Assembly (NCBI GenBank): GCA_019421315.1
Contig: JAHZFN010000197.1
Location: forward strand, 1-6,636
Source: Peptococcaceae bacterium
Lineage (GTDB): Bacteria > Bacillota > Dehalobacteriia > UBA4068 > UBA4997
Direction of reading: 5' to 3'
DNA length: 6,636 nt
Under the pieces are notes generated by a model that worked only from the letters and a program-made list of their open reading frames with translations, did no database searches and was not told the origin of the DNA. How positions within the stretch are numbered: the stretch's first letter is position 1; the number at the start of each line of letters is the position of its first letter. The translations under genes were made by a program, and so were the position numbers. Shown here piece after piece: positions 1-5,332 of the stretch.

Positions 1-38
1 GGAAACCCGGGAGATAAGGACGTCGCCAGATTTTTTTT
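1..38 (+). ncRNA. 3' end of a structured RNA, possibly a ykkC-class riboswitch (cut by window edge)
   Basis: The first bases read GGAAACCCGGGAGA, then GGACGTCGCC and a run of eight T. A small GG-AAA-CC hairpin followed by GGGAGA resembles, from memory, the conserved 3' end of ykkC-family riboswitches (guanidine-I and relatives), in which the closing P1 strand comes next. GGACGTCGCC would be that P1 strand or the right arm of a terminator, with its partner left of the window. ykkC aptamers often control efflux genes, and a MATE gene follows, although a second promoter lies between. Most of the aptamer is not visible, so this is a tentative call. Confidence 0.3.
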
Positions 39-40
39 GT

Positions 41-87
41 GCCAAATTATCTTTCCTGAGATAATTTGGCTTCTTGATTTTTTTGTT
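41..87 (+). terminator. Intrinsic terminator, 12-bp perfect stem
   Basis: The arms GCCAAATTATCT (41-52) and AGATAATTTGGC (59-70) are exact reverse complements around a six-base loop, followed by the T-rich stretch TTCTTGATTTTTTTG. It ends the transcript entering from the left, either as the expression platform of the RNA at 1-38 or as the end of an upstream unit. Confidence 0.85.
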
Positions 88-120
88 GGTGGGGTTTGGA
101 AAAGTGAAGAAATTTTTATG

Positions 121-149
121 TGGACACGGCTCTTTATTTATGTTATAAT
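121..149 (+). promoter_or_regulatory. Sigma-A type promoter for the MATE remnant
   Basis: A -35 box TGGACA (121-126, one mismatch to consensus), an exact 17-base spacer and a -10 box TATAAT (144-149). TGT directly before the -10 gives an extended -10 (TGnTATAAT). Transcription should start near 156, giving a leader of about 100 bases before the MATE start. Confidence 0.8.
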
Positions 150-204
150 CAATTTACAAAATTCTTTGATGTGGTGTTTTCAAAGCTTTTAATGCTGTTT
201 TTCC

Positions 205-236
205 CACTCGACTGTACTTGGTCGAGTGTTTTTTTG
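205..236 (+). terminator. Leader terminator between promoter and MATE start
   Basis: CACTCGAC (205-212) pairs perfectly with GTCGAGTG (221-228) around an eight-base loop, followed by a run of T (229-235). It lies after the promoter at 121-149 and just before the ribosome binding site at 241, so it would stop transcripts before the gene unless read through. A second small hairpin, CTTTGA (164-169) with TCAAAG (180-185), lies upstream in the leader. This layout is typical of an attenuator or riboswitch expression platform, but I do not recognise the sensor. Confidence 0.8.
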
Positions 237-258
237 TTGCAAGGAGTTAAGCTTGATT

Positions 259-752
259 ATGGGTTACAAGAATAAAAATCAATCGGTAATTATTCCTTTG
301 ATAAGCTTTTGTCTGCCGCTTATTTTAAGCGGTATGTTGCAGCAGCTTTACACCTGGGCAGTGGCTTGCTCCTTGCCTGTGTGGTGTCTGTTTTGCTGAC
401 GGTTTTTGTAATTCCCACAGGCGGCAAAATTATCGGGCTTTTCGGCGCAGGTTCCAATGCTGTGCATATAGGTACGATGTTTTTCCTGCGCCTTGCCGCT
501 TTTTACCCTGTTTATGGCATAGCCACCGTTTTTCGGGGTTATTTGGAGGGTATGGGCGATCTGGTTTATTCAAGCGCCGCAGGTATTCTGTCGCTGTTGG
601 TTCGCATTGCCGCTTCCTATCTCCTTGTGCCGTATTTTGGTAATATGATTATCGCTTACGCCCAAGTGATTTCCTGGGTGGTTTTGATGCTGCTGTATCT
701 GGTTCGTATTGGCTTTGTCCGCCGAAAAAATGCGGCATTGTTTGCCGATTAA
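259..752 (+). pseudogene. MATE-family multidrug efflux transporter, internally deleted and frameshifted
   Basis: The gene opens at ATG 259, or at the in-frame TTG 253, which sits six bases after AAGGAG (241-246). The first 34 residues include LPLILSGMLQQLYTW, the typical first membrane segment of MATE (MOP superfamily, Na+/H+-driven drug antiport) proteins. After TGG at 355 this frame loses similarity and stops at 397-399. Another frame (GCT at 345 onward, to the stop at 750-752) continues with the C-terminal end of a MATE protein: ALHLGSGLLLACVV, a FRGYLEGMGD motif, then hydrophobic segments to RRKNAALFAD. Family members have about 440-460 residues, so roughly 265-280 residues are missing. 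The two frames overlap over about 345-360, where the deletion junction must lie. The product cannot be a functional transporter. An assembly deletion is the alternative to a real pseudogene. Confidence 0.85.
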
Positions 753-763
753 GCAAAATAAAT

Positions 764-803
764 AAGGCACGGAATTTTGGATTGTTCCGAGCCTTGTTTT
801 TAT
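764..803. terminator. Bidirectional terminator between the MATE remnant and the EamA permease
   Basis: AAGGCACGGAA (764-774) pairs with TTCCGAGCCTT (785-795) with one mismatch and a ten-base loop. On the plus strand GTTTTTATATTTT follows. On the minus strand TATTTATTTT follows. It starts 12 bases after the MATE stop and 22 bases past the permease stop, so it probably serves both convergent genes. Confidence 0.75.
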
Positions 804-817
804 ATTTTGAAGTATAT

Positions 818-1720
818 TTAATTGGTAGTTTTCTTGGCAAAGGGCAAAAAACCCAGTTTGGTTTCCGAGATAATGACAGCGATGAAAATCAGGGCAAAGC
901 CCGCAACGATTTTGGCTGTCAGCGGTTCGTGGTAGAGGATTACGGAAAAAATCACTCCGAAAACCGACTCAAACGACAAAATGATGGCGGCAGAGGCGGG
1001 GTGGGAGTATTTCTGCCCAAAGGTCTGCAGGCTCAGCGCCACTGCCGTGCAAAACACGCTTAAATACAGGGCGCTGCCGATGACGGGCAGGCTGAAATCG
1101 GTGGGCGTGGGTTCGGCAAACAGCGTTACCGGCCAGGAGCAGACCGGCGCTGTTCCGAATTGCAGAATACTGATAACCAGGGGATTTTTGCCGCGGGTGA
1201 ATTTGGCAACGCAGACCATATGGCAGGCGAAGAAAAAGCCGCCCACCAGCGTCAGGCTATCGCCAAAGCCGATGGTAAAGCTGCCCGTCAGCGAAACCAG
1301 ACCAATCCCCGCAATGCAAAGCACTGCGGCAATGATGTTGAATTTATCTGGGCGGGCTTTGTCAACCGCCCAAAACAAAAACGGCACCAAAACGCAGTAA
1401 ACTGCCGTCAAAAAGGCGTTTTTTCCAGGTGTTGTGTCCGTTATGCCCACGGTTTGGGTGTAGTACGCCAAAAACAGCATGATGCCGATAATGCTGCCGC
1501 TTATCAGATAGTCCTTGTTGAGAACTTTCAGTTGTTTATGAAAAATCAACGCCAGCAAAAGGCAGGCACAGCCAAAACGAACCGCCAAAAGAAAGGCTGG
1601 CGGCCAAACGTCTGTTATGTCTTTTACCATAACGAATGAGCTGCCCCAAATTAAAGTTGCCGCAAACAGGGCAATTTTGGCAAGTGTATTTATCTTTTTG
1701 GCGTTTTTGTTGCTTTGCAT
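818..1720 (-). CDS. EamA/DMT-superfamily inner-membrane permease
   Basis: A 300-residue hydrophobic protein with the layout of the drug/metabolite transporter superfamily (RhaT/EamA type): two EamA repeats, at about residues 14-145 and 155-288, and about ten membrane helices. The first helix carries the family signature ATLIWGSSFVMVK (about residues 21-33). The second repeat ends in SFESVFGVIFSVILYHEPLT, matching the usual end-of-repeat 'P-V-a-l-l-g-E' region. The start is ATG at 1720, with AGGAAAG about 11 bases upstream and a promoter at 1788-1816. The C-terminus is short and charged (AKKTTN). It is intact and apparently transcribed alone. These carriers export or import amino acids, nucleotides or other small metabolites, and the substrate cannot be predicted from sequence. 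Confidence 0.92.
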   Translation of the reverse strand: MQSNKNAKKINTLAKIALFAATLIWGSSFVMVKDITDVWPPAFLLAVRFGCACLLLALIFHKQLKVLNKDYLISGSIIGIMLFLAYYTQTVGITDTTPGKNAFLTAVYCVLVPFLFWAVDKARPDKFNIIAAVLCIAGIGLVSLTGSFTIGFGDSLTLVGGFFFACHMVCVAKFTRGKNPLVISILQFGTAPVCSWPVTLFAEPTPTDFSLPVIGSALYLSVFCTAVALSLQTFGQKYSHPASAAIILSFESVFGVIFSVILYHEPLTAKIVAGFALIFIAVIISETKLGFLPFAKKTTN

Positions 1721-1787
1721 TTTTATTTTCTCTTTCCTTTTGTGTAATATAATTAATATATTTGAAAATCACTTAATACATCATATA

Positions 1788-1816
1788 ATTATAGCAAATT
1801 GTCTGGCGAAGCACAA
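1788..1816 (-). promoter_or_regulatory. Sigma-A type promoter for the EamA permease
   Basis: On the minus strand: TTGTGC (complement of 1811-1816), a 17-base spacer, then a perfect TATAAT (complement of 1788-1793). It predicts a start near 1781 and a 5' leader of about 60 bases. I see no operator or terminator in that leader. Confidence 0.75.
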
Positions 1817-1936
1817 TGAAAATAATGCCAAAAATATGTGTATAATTATGAAATGTTTTCCTGCTTTGGAAGGCTTTATGTTCAGTTTGATTTTCGTCGC
1901 ACGCCTGAGGATTTGAAAACAGTCAAAATGTAAAAT

Positions 1937-1974
1937 AAAGAACCGCTGTTTTTTTTGATAAACAGCGGTTCTTT
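1937..1974 (-). terminator. Strong intrinsic terminator of the molybdopterin oxidoreductase gene
   Basis: AAGAACCGCTGTT (1938-1950) and AACAGCGGTTCTT (1961-1973) are exact reverse complements: a 13-bp stem with a ten-base loop. On the minus strand it is followed by TTTATTTTACATTTT, and it lies about 72 bases past the oxidoreductase stop. The plus-strand side is also somewhat T-rich, so it may work both ways. Confidence 0.88.
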
Positions 1975-2045
1975 TCGGTAATAAGTTTTTTAGGGATATT
2001 TTCAAATTGCTTATTATGCGGAATTATTGTGTCAGCTCCGTTATT

Positions 2046-4544
2046 TTACAACAGCTTGTTCACCGCCAGCTTTTCGGCGAAAGCCCTGTCAATTTCCGCA
2101 GGGTCGCCTGTGTATTTTTTTATTTGGGCGCGGCTGCTGGCGAGGGCGGGAACCGGCAGGCTCTTTCTGTCGCCGCCCAAAAGGGTGGAGGGAGAAGCCC
2201 CGAAGTCTATGCCGTCTTTGCCGGGGGTATAGCCTGCGCCGTGGCGAACCAGCATACAGCCGGGCATAATGCGGTTGGTAACATAGGCTGGCATAACAAT
2301 TCTGCCGTTTTCGTTGTAGCATTCCACCAAATCGTCGTCTTTGATACCCCGTCTTTTGGCGTCGGCAACGTTGATCCAAACTCTGTGGCGGTAAACCTGG
2401 TTGCGGAGCCAAGGCTGCAGCCAGAACAGCGAATGAACACGGTAGCGGCAGACGGAGCTCATAAAGGTGATAGGACTTTCGTCATAGCCGCCGTCCTCGA
2501 AGTCGTAATTGGCGGGCCGCCATTCGGGATAAGCCTTGAAATCGCCCCAGTTGGTTGGCAGGTTGTCAATCCTTTGTCCGTGGGTGTCGAAATGCTCGGC
2601 GTTTTTCTTGTTTTCCTCGTTGGCAACGTAATTGCTGAAAAATTCGATTTTGCCCGATTCGGTCTTGAATGGTTTGCCCTCTTGAATCTGCGGTTCAAAG
2701 CCTGTGTTGGGTTTGTCCTCCATTTCTTCGCAGTTGATGAACTGACCTGCTTTGAAATCTTCCCAACTCGGCACCTTTTGACCTCTTTCGGCATAATAAT
2801 CGATGGCGCCCTGGTAGCATTCTCGGCAGTATTTATCCCAGCATTTATTCCATTCCTCACGGTCGAATTCGGCGCCCGGTTTGCAGTCGTAATATTTAAA
2901 CATACATCTGGGATCCAGACCCAGTCCTTCGGCAATTTTGGCGTAAACCCACATTCTGGGGCGGACTTCACCCGGCGGGTCGGAAATACCGGGACAGTAG
3001 TTGATGGCTTCGGAGCCGCCGTAATAGCTCTTCAGAACTGCCTGTTCTTCCCACATATCGTCCATGGCGGGTAAAATAATATCTGCCATCTTAACCGTTG
3101 CCGTCATGCGGTTGTGCATATTGATAACCAGGTCAAAGCTGTCCATGGCGGGAATTTGATAATTTGGCGATTCCGTCGCTGTATCCAGATGGTTGGAGCC
3201 GTAAGGATAATGGTAACCCCAGAACAAAATGCCGGGTTTAAATTTCATTGCTTCCTGCGGGTCGGAATGCCAGCCAACTTCTCGGCAGTATTCGTCCAGC
3301 GGCATTTCTCCCGACTGCACCTTAGGCAGCAGCGTTATGGCGTGGCCGAATTTATGAGCGCGGTAAACACGGGGAACAACGTGTTCGCCCATAGGACCGT
3401 AGGGCGCTTTGACGGGGATATGGCGCAGCGGACCCGAATGGAAGATGGGGCCTGCACCGGGTGTTCCCCAGTATCCCAGCATTGCCTGCAAGGCGGCAAA
3501 GATACGCATGGTGTTTTCGCCGCGGCTCTTTCTGTTCACTGCCCAGTGATTCCAAATCCAGGCTGGTTTAACGGTTCCCAAAAGATGACCCAAATCCCAA
3601 AGGGTTTCAGCGGGGATGGCGCAGTGCTTTTCTGCCCATTCGGGGGTTTTTACAACGCCGTCGGTAACGCCGAACACCAAATCCTTCCAGCTTTGGAAGC
3701 CTTTCGGTTCAACATATTTTTCCACAAATTCATGGTTCCAATTATCTTCTTTAAAGAGAACATACGCCAAAGCCAGATACATGGCGGCGTCGGTGCCGGG
3801 TTTAATAGGTATCCATTGATCTGCCAAAACCTCCCCTGCGTTGGTGTAGCGGGGGTCGATGATGATAACCTTTTTGCCACGTTCCCTTGCCATTTTCACA
3901 AAATAAGCGAATTGATAGCCGGGGCCTTGGGCGCCCACGGTGGCGTCCTGACCGACCAAAACTATCAGTTTACTGTTTTTCAGCATATCGGCGGAGGAGC
4001 CTGATGCATATCCCGCTTCGTCCCAGCCTCTGAATCCCGCAATCAGGTGGCTCATCAGGCGGGCGGAGTCCATGGAAGCCCAGCCCCAGCAGTTGGCGCC
4101 TGCGCCCCAATGGGAAAAGAGCTGTTCCGCAATGGCGTTTTCCTGCGGCGTAACCACGCAGTATTTGCCGTATTTTTCTCTGGCTTCTTTCATTGCCGTG
4201 CAGATGGTATCCAGAGCCTCTTCCCAGCTGATTCTTTCGTATTTGCCTTCGCCCCTTTTGGTGCCTGCAACCCTTTTCATCGGGTAGAGGATTCTTTCGG
4301 GCTGATAAAGGTAGCGGTGGAAAACCAGCCCCCTGGTGCAGGGTCGTCTTTGTATTTTAACCTTCAGCAAATCTTCCTCGGAAATAGCTTCATCTTCTCG
4401 GCAGGCGTCTGTGTTCAGTCGGTCGTCAGGCTCAATCGCCTGAACTCTGCCGTCCTTGACATAAAGTTTGAATATGCATTGGCTGGTGGCGCCGCAGTTG
4501 CACATACATGATGAATACACTGTTTCGCAATCCTTATATAACAT
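2046..4544 (-). CDS. DMSO-reductase-family molybdopterin (Mo-bis-MGD) oxidoreductase, catalytic subunit
   Basis: An 832-residue catalytic subunit. Residues 13-23 read CMCNCGATSQC and, with C69 (RRPCTRG), supply ligands for an N-terminal [4Fe-4S] cluster. ERILYPMKRV (83-92) and YERISWEEALD (102-112) are classic family motifs. S157 in GWASMDS lies where DMSO reductases carry the serine Mo ligand, which is an alignment by eye. IIIDPRYTNAG (227-237) and WIPIKPGTDAA (244-254) bind the first MGD. ADIILPAMDDMWE (487-499) follows in the next domain. From about 690 comes the C-terminal molybdopterin dinucleotide-binding domain, with HGAGYTPG near 768-775. I chose ATG 4544 because AAAGGA (complement of 4554-4559) lies nine bases upstream. 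ATG 4553 has that site directly abutting, and TTG 4628 lies inside a repeat. No Tat motif or leader is present, so it is probably cytoplasmic. Electrons would pass to or from a DmsB-like protein such as the one at 5917-6636. The substrate is unknown. Confidence 0.95.
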   Translation of the reverse strand: MLYKDCETVYSSCMCNCGATSQCIFKLYVKDGRVQAIEPDDRLNTDACREDEAISEEDLLKVKIQRRPCTRGLVFHRYLYQPERILYPMKRVAGTKRGEGKYERISWEEALDTICTAMKEAREKYGKYCVVTPQENAIAEQLFSHWGAGANCWGWASMDSARLMSHLIAGFRGWDEAGYASGSSADMLKNSKLIVLVGQDATVGAQGPGYQFAYFVKMARERGKKVIIIDPRYTNAGEVLADQWIPIKPGTDAAMYLALAYVLFKEDNWNHEFVEKYVEPKGFQSWKDLVFGVTDGVVKTPEWAEKHCAIPAETLWDLGHLLGTVKPAWIWNHWAVNRKSRGENTMRIFAALQAMLGYWGTPGAGPIFHSGPLRHIPVKAPYGPMGEHVVPRVYRAHKFGHAITLLPKVQSGEMPLDEYCREVGWHSDPQEAMKFKPGILFWGYHYPYGSNHLDTATESPNYQIPAMDSFDLVINMHNRMTATVKMADIILPAMDDMWEEQAVLKSYYGGSEAINYCPGISDPPGEVRPRMWVYAKIAEGLGLDPRCMFKYYDCKPGAEFDREEWNKCWDKYCRECYQGAIDYYAERGQKVPSWEDFKAGQFINCEEMEDKPNTGFEPQIQEGKPFKTESGKIEFFSNYVANEENKKNAEHFDTHGQRIDNLPTNWGDFKAYPEWRPANYDFEDGGYDESPITFMSSVCRYRVHSLFWLQPWLRNQVYRHRVWINVADAKRRGIKDDDLVECYNENGRIVMPAYVTNRIMPGCMLVRHGAGYTPGKDGIDFGASPSTLLGGDRKSLPVPALASSRAQIKKYTGDPAEIDRAFAEKLAVNKLL

Positions 4545-4572
4545 TCCCCTCATTCCTTTCTTTTTAACGACG

Positions 4573-4764
4573 TTTTTAACTACGTGGATGTTGTTAAACT
4601 CCGTATTTTGGTCTAAACGTTGCCTCAATTCGGCGAAAACTGATAATGCGCTTTCGTTTTTGCTATCTTTGTGCTTGGCGATTTTTAACGACGTGGATGT
4701 TGTTAAACTCCGTATTTTGTTCTAAACGTTGCCTCAATTCGGCGAAAACTGATAATGCACTTTC
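4573..4764. repeat. Tandem direct repeat, two 83-base copies with 109-base period
   Basis: Copy one is 4573-4655 and copy two 4682-4764, identical at 80 of 83 positions. The differences are at 4581/4690, 4611/4720 and 4650/4759. A 12-base fragment of the left end (TTTTTAACGACG) occurs again at 4561-4572. On the minus strand both copies read through in one frame as SALSVFAELRQRL then D or E, QNTEFNNIHVVKN. All three differences are third-position changes in that frame: two are silent and one is Asp/Glu. Copy one is open in frame with the oxidoreductase downstream. Confidence 0.93.
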
Positions 4765-4816
4765 TTTTGCTTCTCTGACTGCTTTGTTGCTTTGTCGGCA
4801 TTTACCCGCCGTTCAT
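4663..4816 (-). pseudogene. Possible small reading frame (about 50 codons) containing repeat copy two, frameshifted at its start
   Basis: A minus-strand frame is open from 4812 to a TAG at 4663-4665 and gives 49 residues: KCRQSNKAVREAKES early, then SALSVFAELRQRLEQ, ending NRQAQR. It has no start codon in frame. An ATG at 4816 (MNGG, then stop) would join it if one G were missing from the GGG run at 4805-4807. The composition is charged and helix-friendly, like a real small protein, and the repeat comparison supports coding constraint. I do not recognise the family. It may be a degraded small gene, a sequence error, or chance. Confidence 0.35.
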
Positions 4817-4878
4817 TGTCCGTTAACCCCAACCGCTATGTTTTTTTGTTAAAATTCGGCGGTTTGCAAAGGGGTAAT

Positions 4879-4931
4879 AAAAAAAGAGCAAATAATAATT
4901 AAACCTTGCCGATTTAATTACTAATTTGCTC
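4879..4931 (-). terminator. Strong minus-strand intrinsic terminator upstream of the oxidoreductase
   Basis: GAGCAAAT...TAATTAAA (4886-4903) pairs with TTTAATTA...ATTTGCTC (4913-4931): two 8-bp helices around a small AA/TAG internal mismatch, with a nine-base loop. On the minus strand it is followed by seven T (complement of 4879-4885). It would end transcripts from mobB or from the promoter at 5085-5113 about 335 bases before the oxidoreductase start. Confidence 0.85.
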
Positions 4932-5084
4932 ATTGGTTTCCCATACTGACACACTTTCAAAAATTTTTAAAATTTCCCCGGTTTTCCAAAGGAAAACTAA
5001 ATTTCAAACTTCAAAAGCTGACAAATTAATATTTATTTGAGTTTTACCTGCTGTTGATATGGCAGGCTTTTCGTTTACAGATAT

Positions 5085-5113
5085 ATAATAATCTTCTCGG
5101 TAAAAATTGTCAA
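5085..5113 (-). promoter_or_regulatory. Near-consensus sigma-A promoter upstream of the oxidoreductase leader
   Basis: On the minus strand: a perfect TTGACA (complement of 5108-5113), an exact 17-base spacer, then TATTAT (complement of 5085-5090). The predicted start is near 5078. Its transcript meets the terminator at 4879-4931 after about 150-200 bases and reaches the oxidoreductase start only if it reads on for more than 500 bases. Confidence 0.75.
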
Positions 5114-5202
5114 TATAATTTTGGGAATTTTCTTAAAATTATATTATACTATTTTGCAGATATTTTTACAGATAGTTTATTGGATTTTTCTGTAAATGTG
5201 AA

Positions 5203-5271
5203 AACGGCGGCAAAATTTTGTTTCTTTGCCGTTGGGGCGGCGGGTTTGTGTTTTTTTTTGCGCCGCCGCCC
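5203..5271 (-). terminator. GC-rich double hairpin after mobB, possible weak terminator
   Basis: CCGCCGCCC (5263-5271) pairs with GGGCGGCGG (5235-5243), a nine-bp all-GC stem whose long loop carries a homopolymer of nine. Beside it, AAC plus GGCAAA pairs with TTTGCC plus GTT across 5203-5233, with a three-base bulge. On the minus strand the second hairpin is followed by TTCACATTT, a poor T-tract. The GGCGGC and GCCGCC segments can also pair across the two hairpins. It is the first strong structure after mobB (about 60 bases past the stop), but its role as terminator is uncertain. Confidence 0.45.
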
Positions 5272-5332
5272 TCTATCTCAATAGTCCGACATAAAAATTC
5301 TTGAGTTTAATAAACCTTAAATTATTATTTAA

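Larger units (their letters stand above)
1721..2045. other. Intergenic region between permease and oxidoreductase
   Basis: From left to right this AT-rich stretch holds the permease ribosome binding site, its leader and promoter (to 1816), about 120 bases with no recognised gene, and the terminator of the oxidoreductase (1937-1974). An open plus-strand frame at 1853-1933 encodes 26 residues ending in RRTPEDLKTVKM. It has no ribosome binding site, and I do not call it a gene. Confidence 0.7.
4545..5332. other. Long gap (788 bases) between mobB and the oxidoreductase
   Basis: There is no convincing intact gene on either strand. Read along the minus strand it holds AT-rich DNA after mobB, a GC-rich hairpin pair (5203-5271), a strong promoter (5085-5113), a leader of about 150-200 bases with a GTTTTCC/GGAAAAC hairpin near 4982-4998, a terminator (4879-4931), an AACCGC/GCGGTT hairpin (4831-4864), and the tandem repeat up to the oxidoreductase start. 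I found no good -35/-10 pair between the terminator and the oxidoreductase, so the promoter at 5085-5113 is the best candidate for driving it through the terminator. Confidence 0.8.

Noticed and set aside
169..192. Leader peptide MWCFQSF upstream of the MATE remnant
   Set aside because: The seven-codon frame has no Shine-Dalgarno site and no run of a regulatory amino acid, so a peptide-based attenuator is not supported.
1853..1933. A 26-codon plus-strand frame ending RRTPEDLKTVKM
   Set aside because: The sequence looks protein-like, but there is no ribosome binding site and no recognised family, and it lies against the oxidoreductase terminator. It is too short to support as a gene or remnant.
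2007..3074. A 355-codon plus-strand open frame opposite the oxidoreductase
   Set aside because: It lies antisense to a clearly conserved catalytic subunit, shows no family motifs, and results from the codon bias of the real gene. The same holds for the long antisense frame at 3114-4004.
4573..4764. CRISPR array or insertion sequence
   Set aside because: There are only two copies, of 83 bases with a 26-base spacer, no transposase, and no terminal inverted repeats or target duplication.
4468..4852. Plus-strand frames across the repeat (TTWMLLNSVF type)
   Set aside because: Both copies are open on this strand too. However, the three differences fall at third positions of the minus-strand frame, and the plus frames have no ribosome binding site.
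4813..4955. A 36-codon minus-strand frame starting MSKLVIKSARF at about 4934
   Set aside because: It runs straight through the intrinsic terminator stem and its T-tract, has no good ribosome binding site, and its sequence is mostly the translated hairpin.
5054..5284. A 76-codon plus-strand frame in the gap after mobB
   Set aside because: Its composition is that of translated AT-rich DNA, it crosses the hairpins at 5203-5271, and it has no ribosome binding site or recognisable motif.
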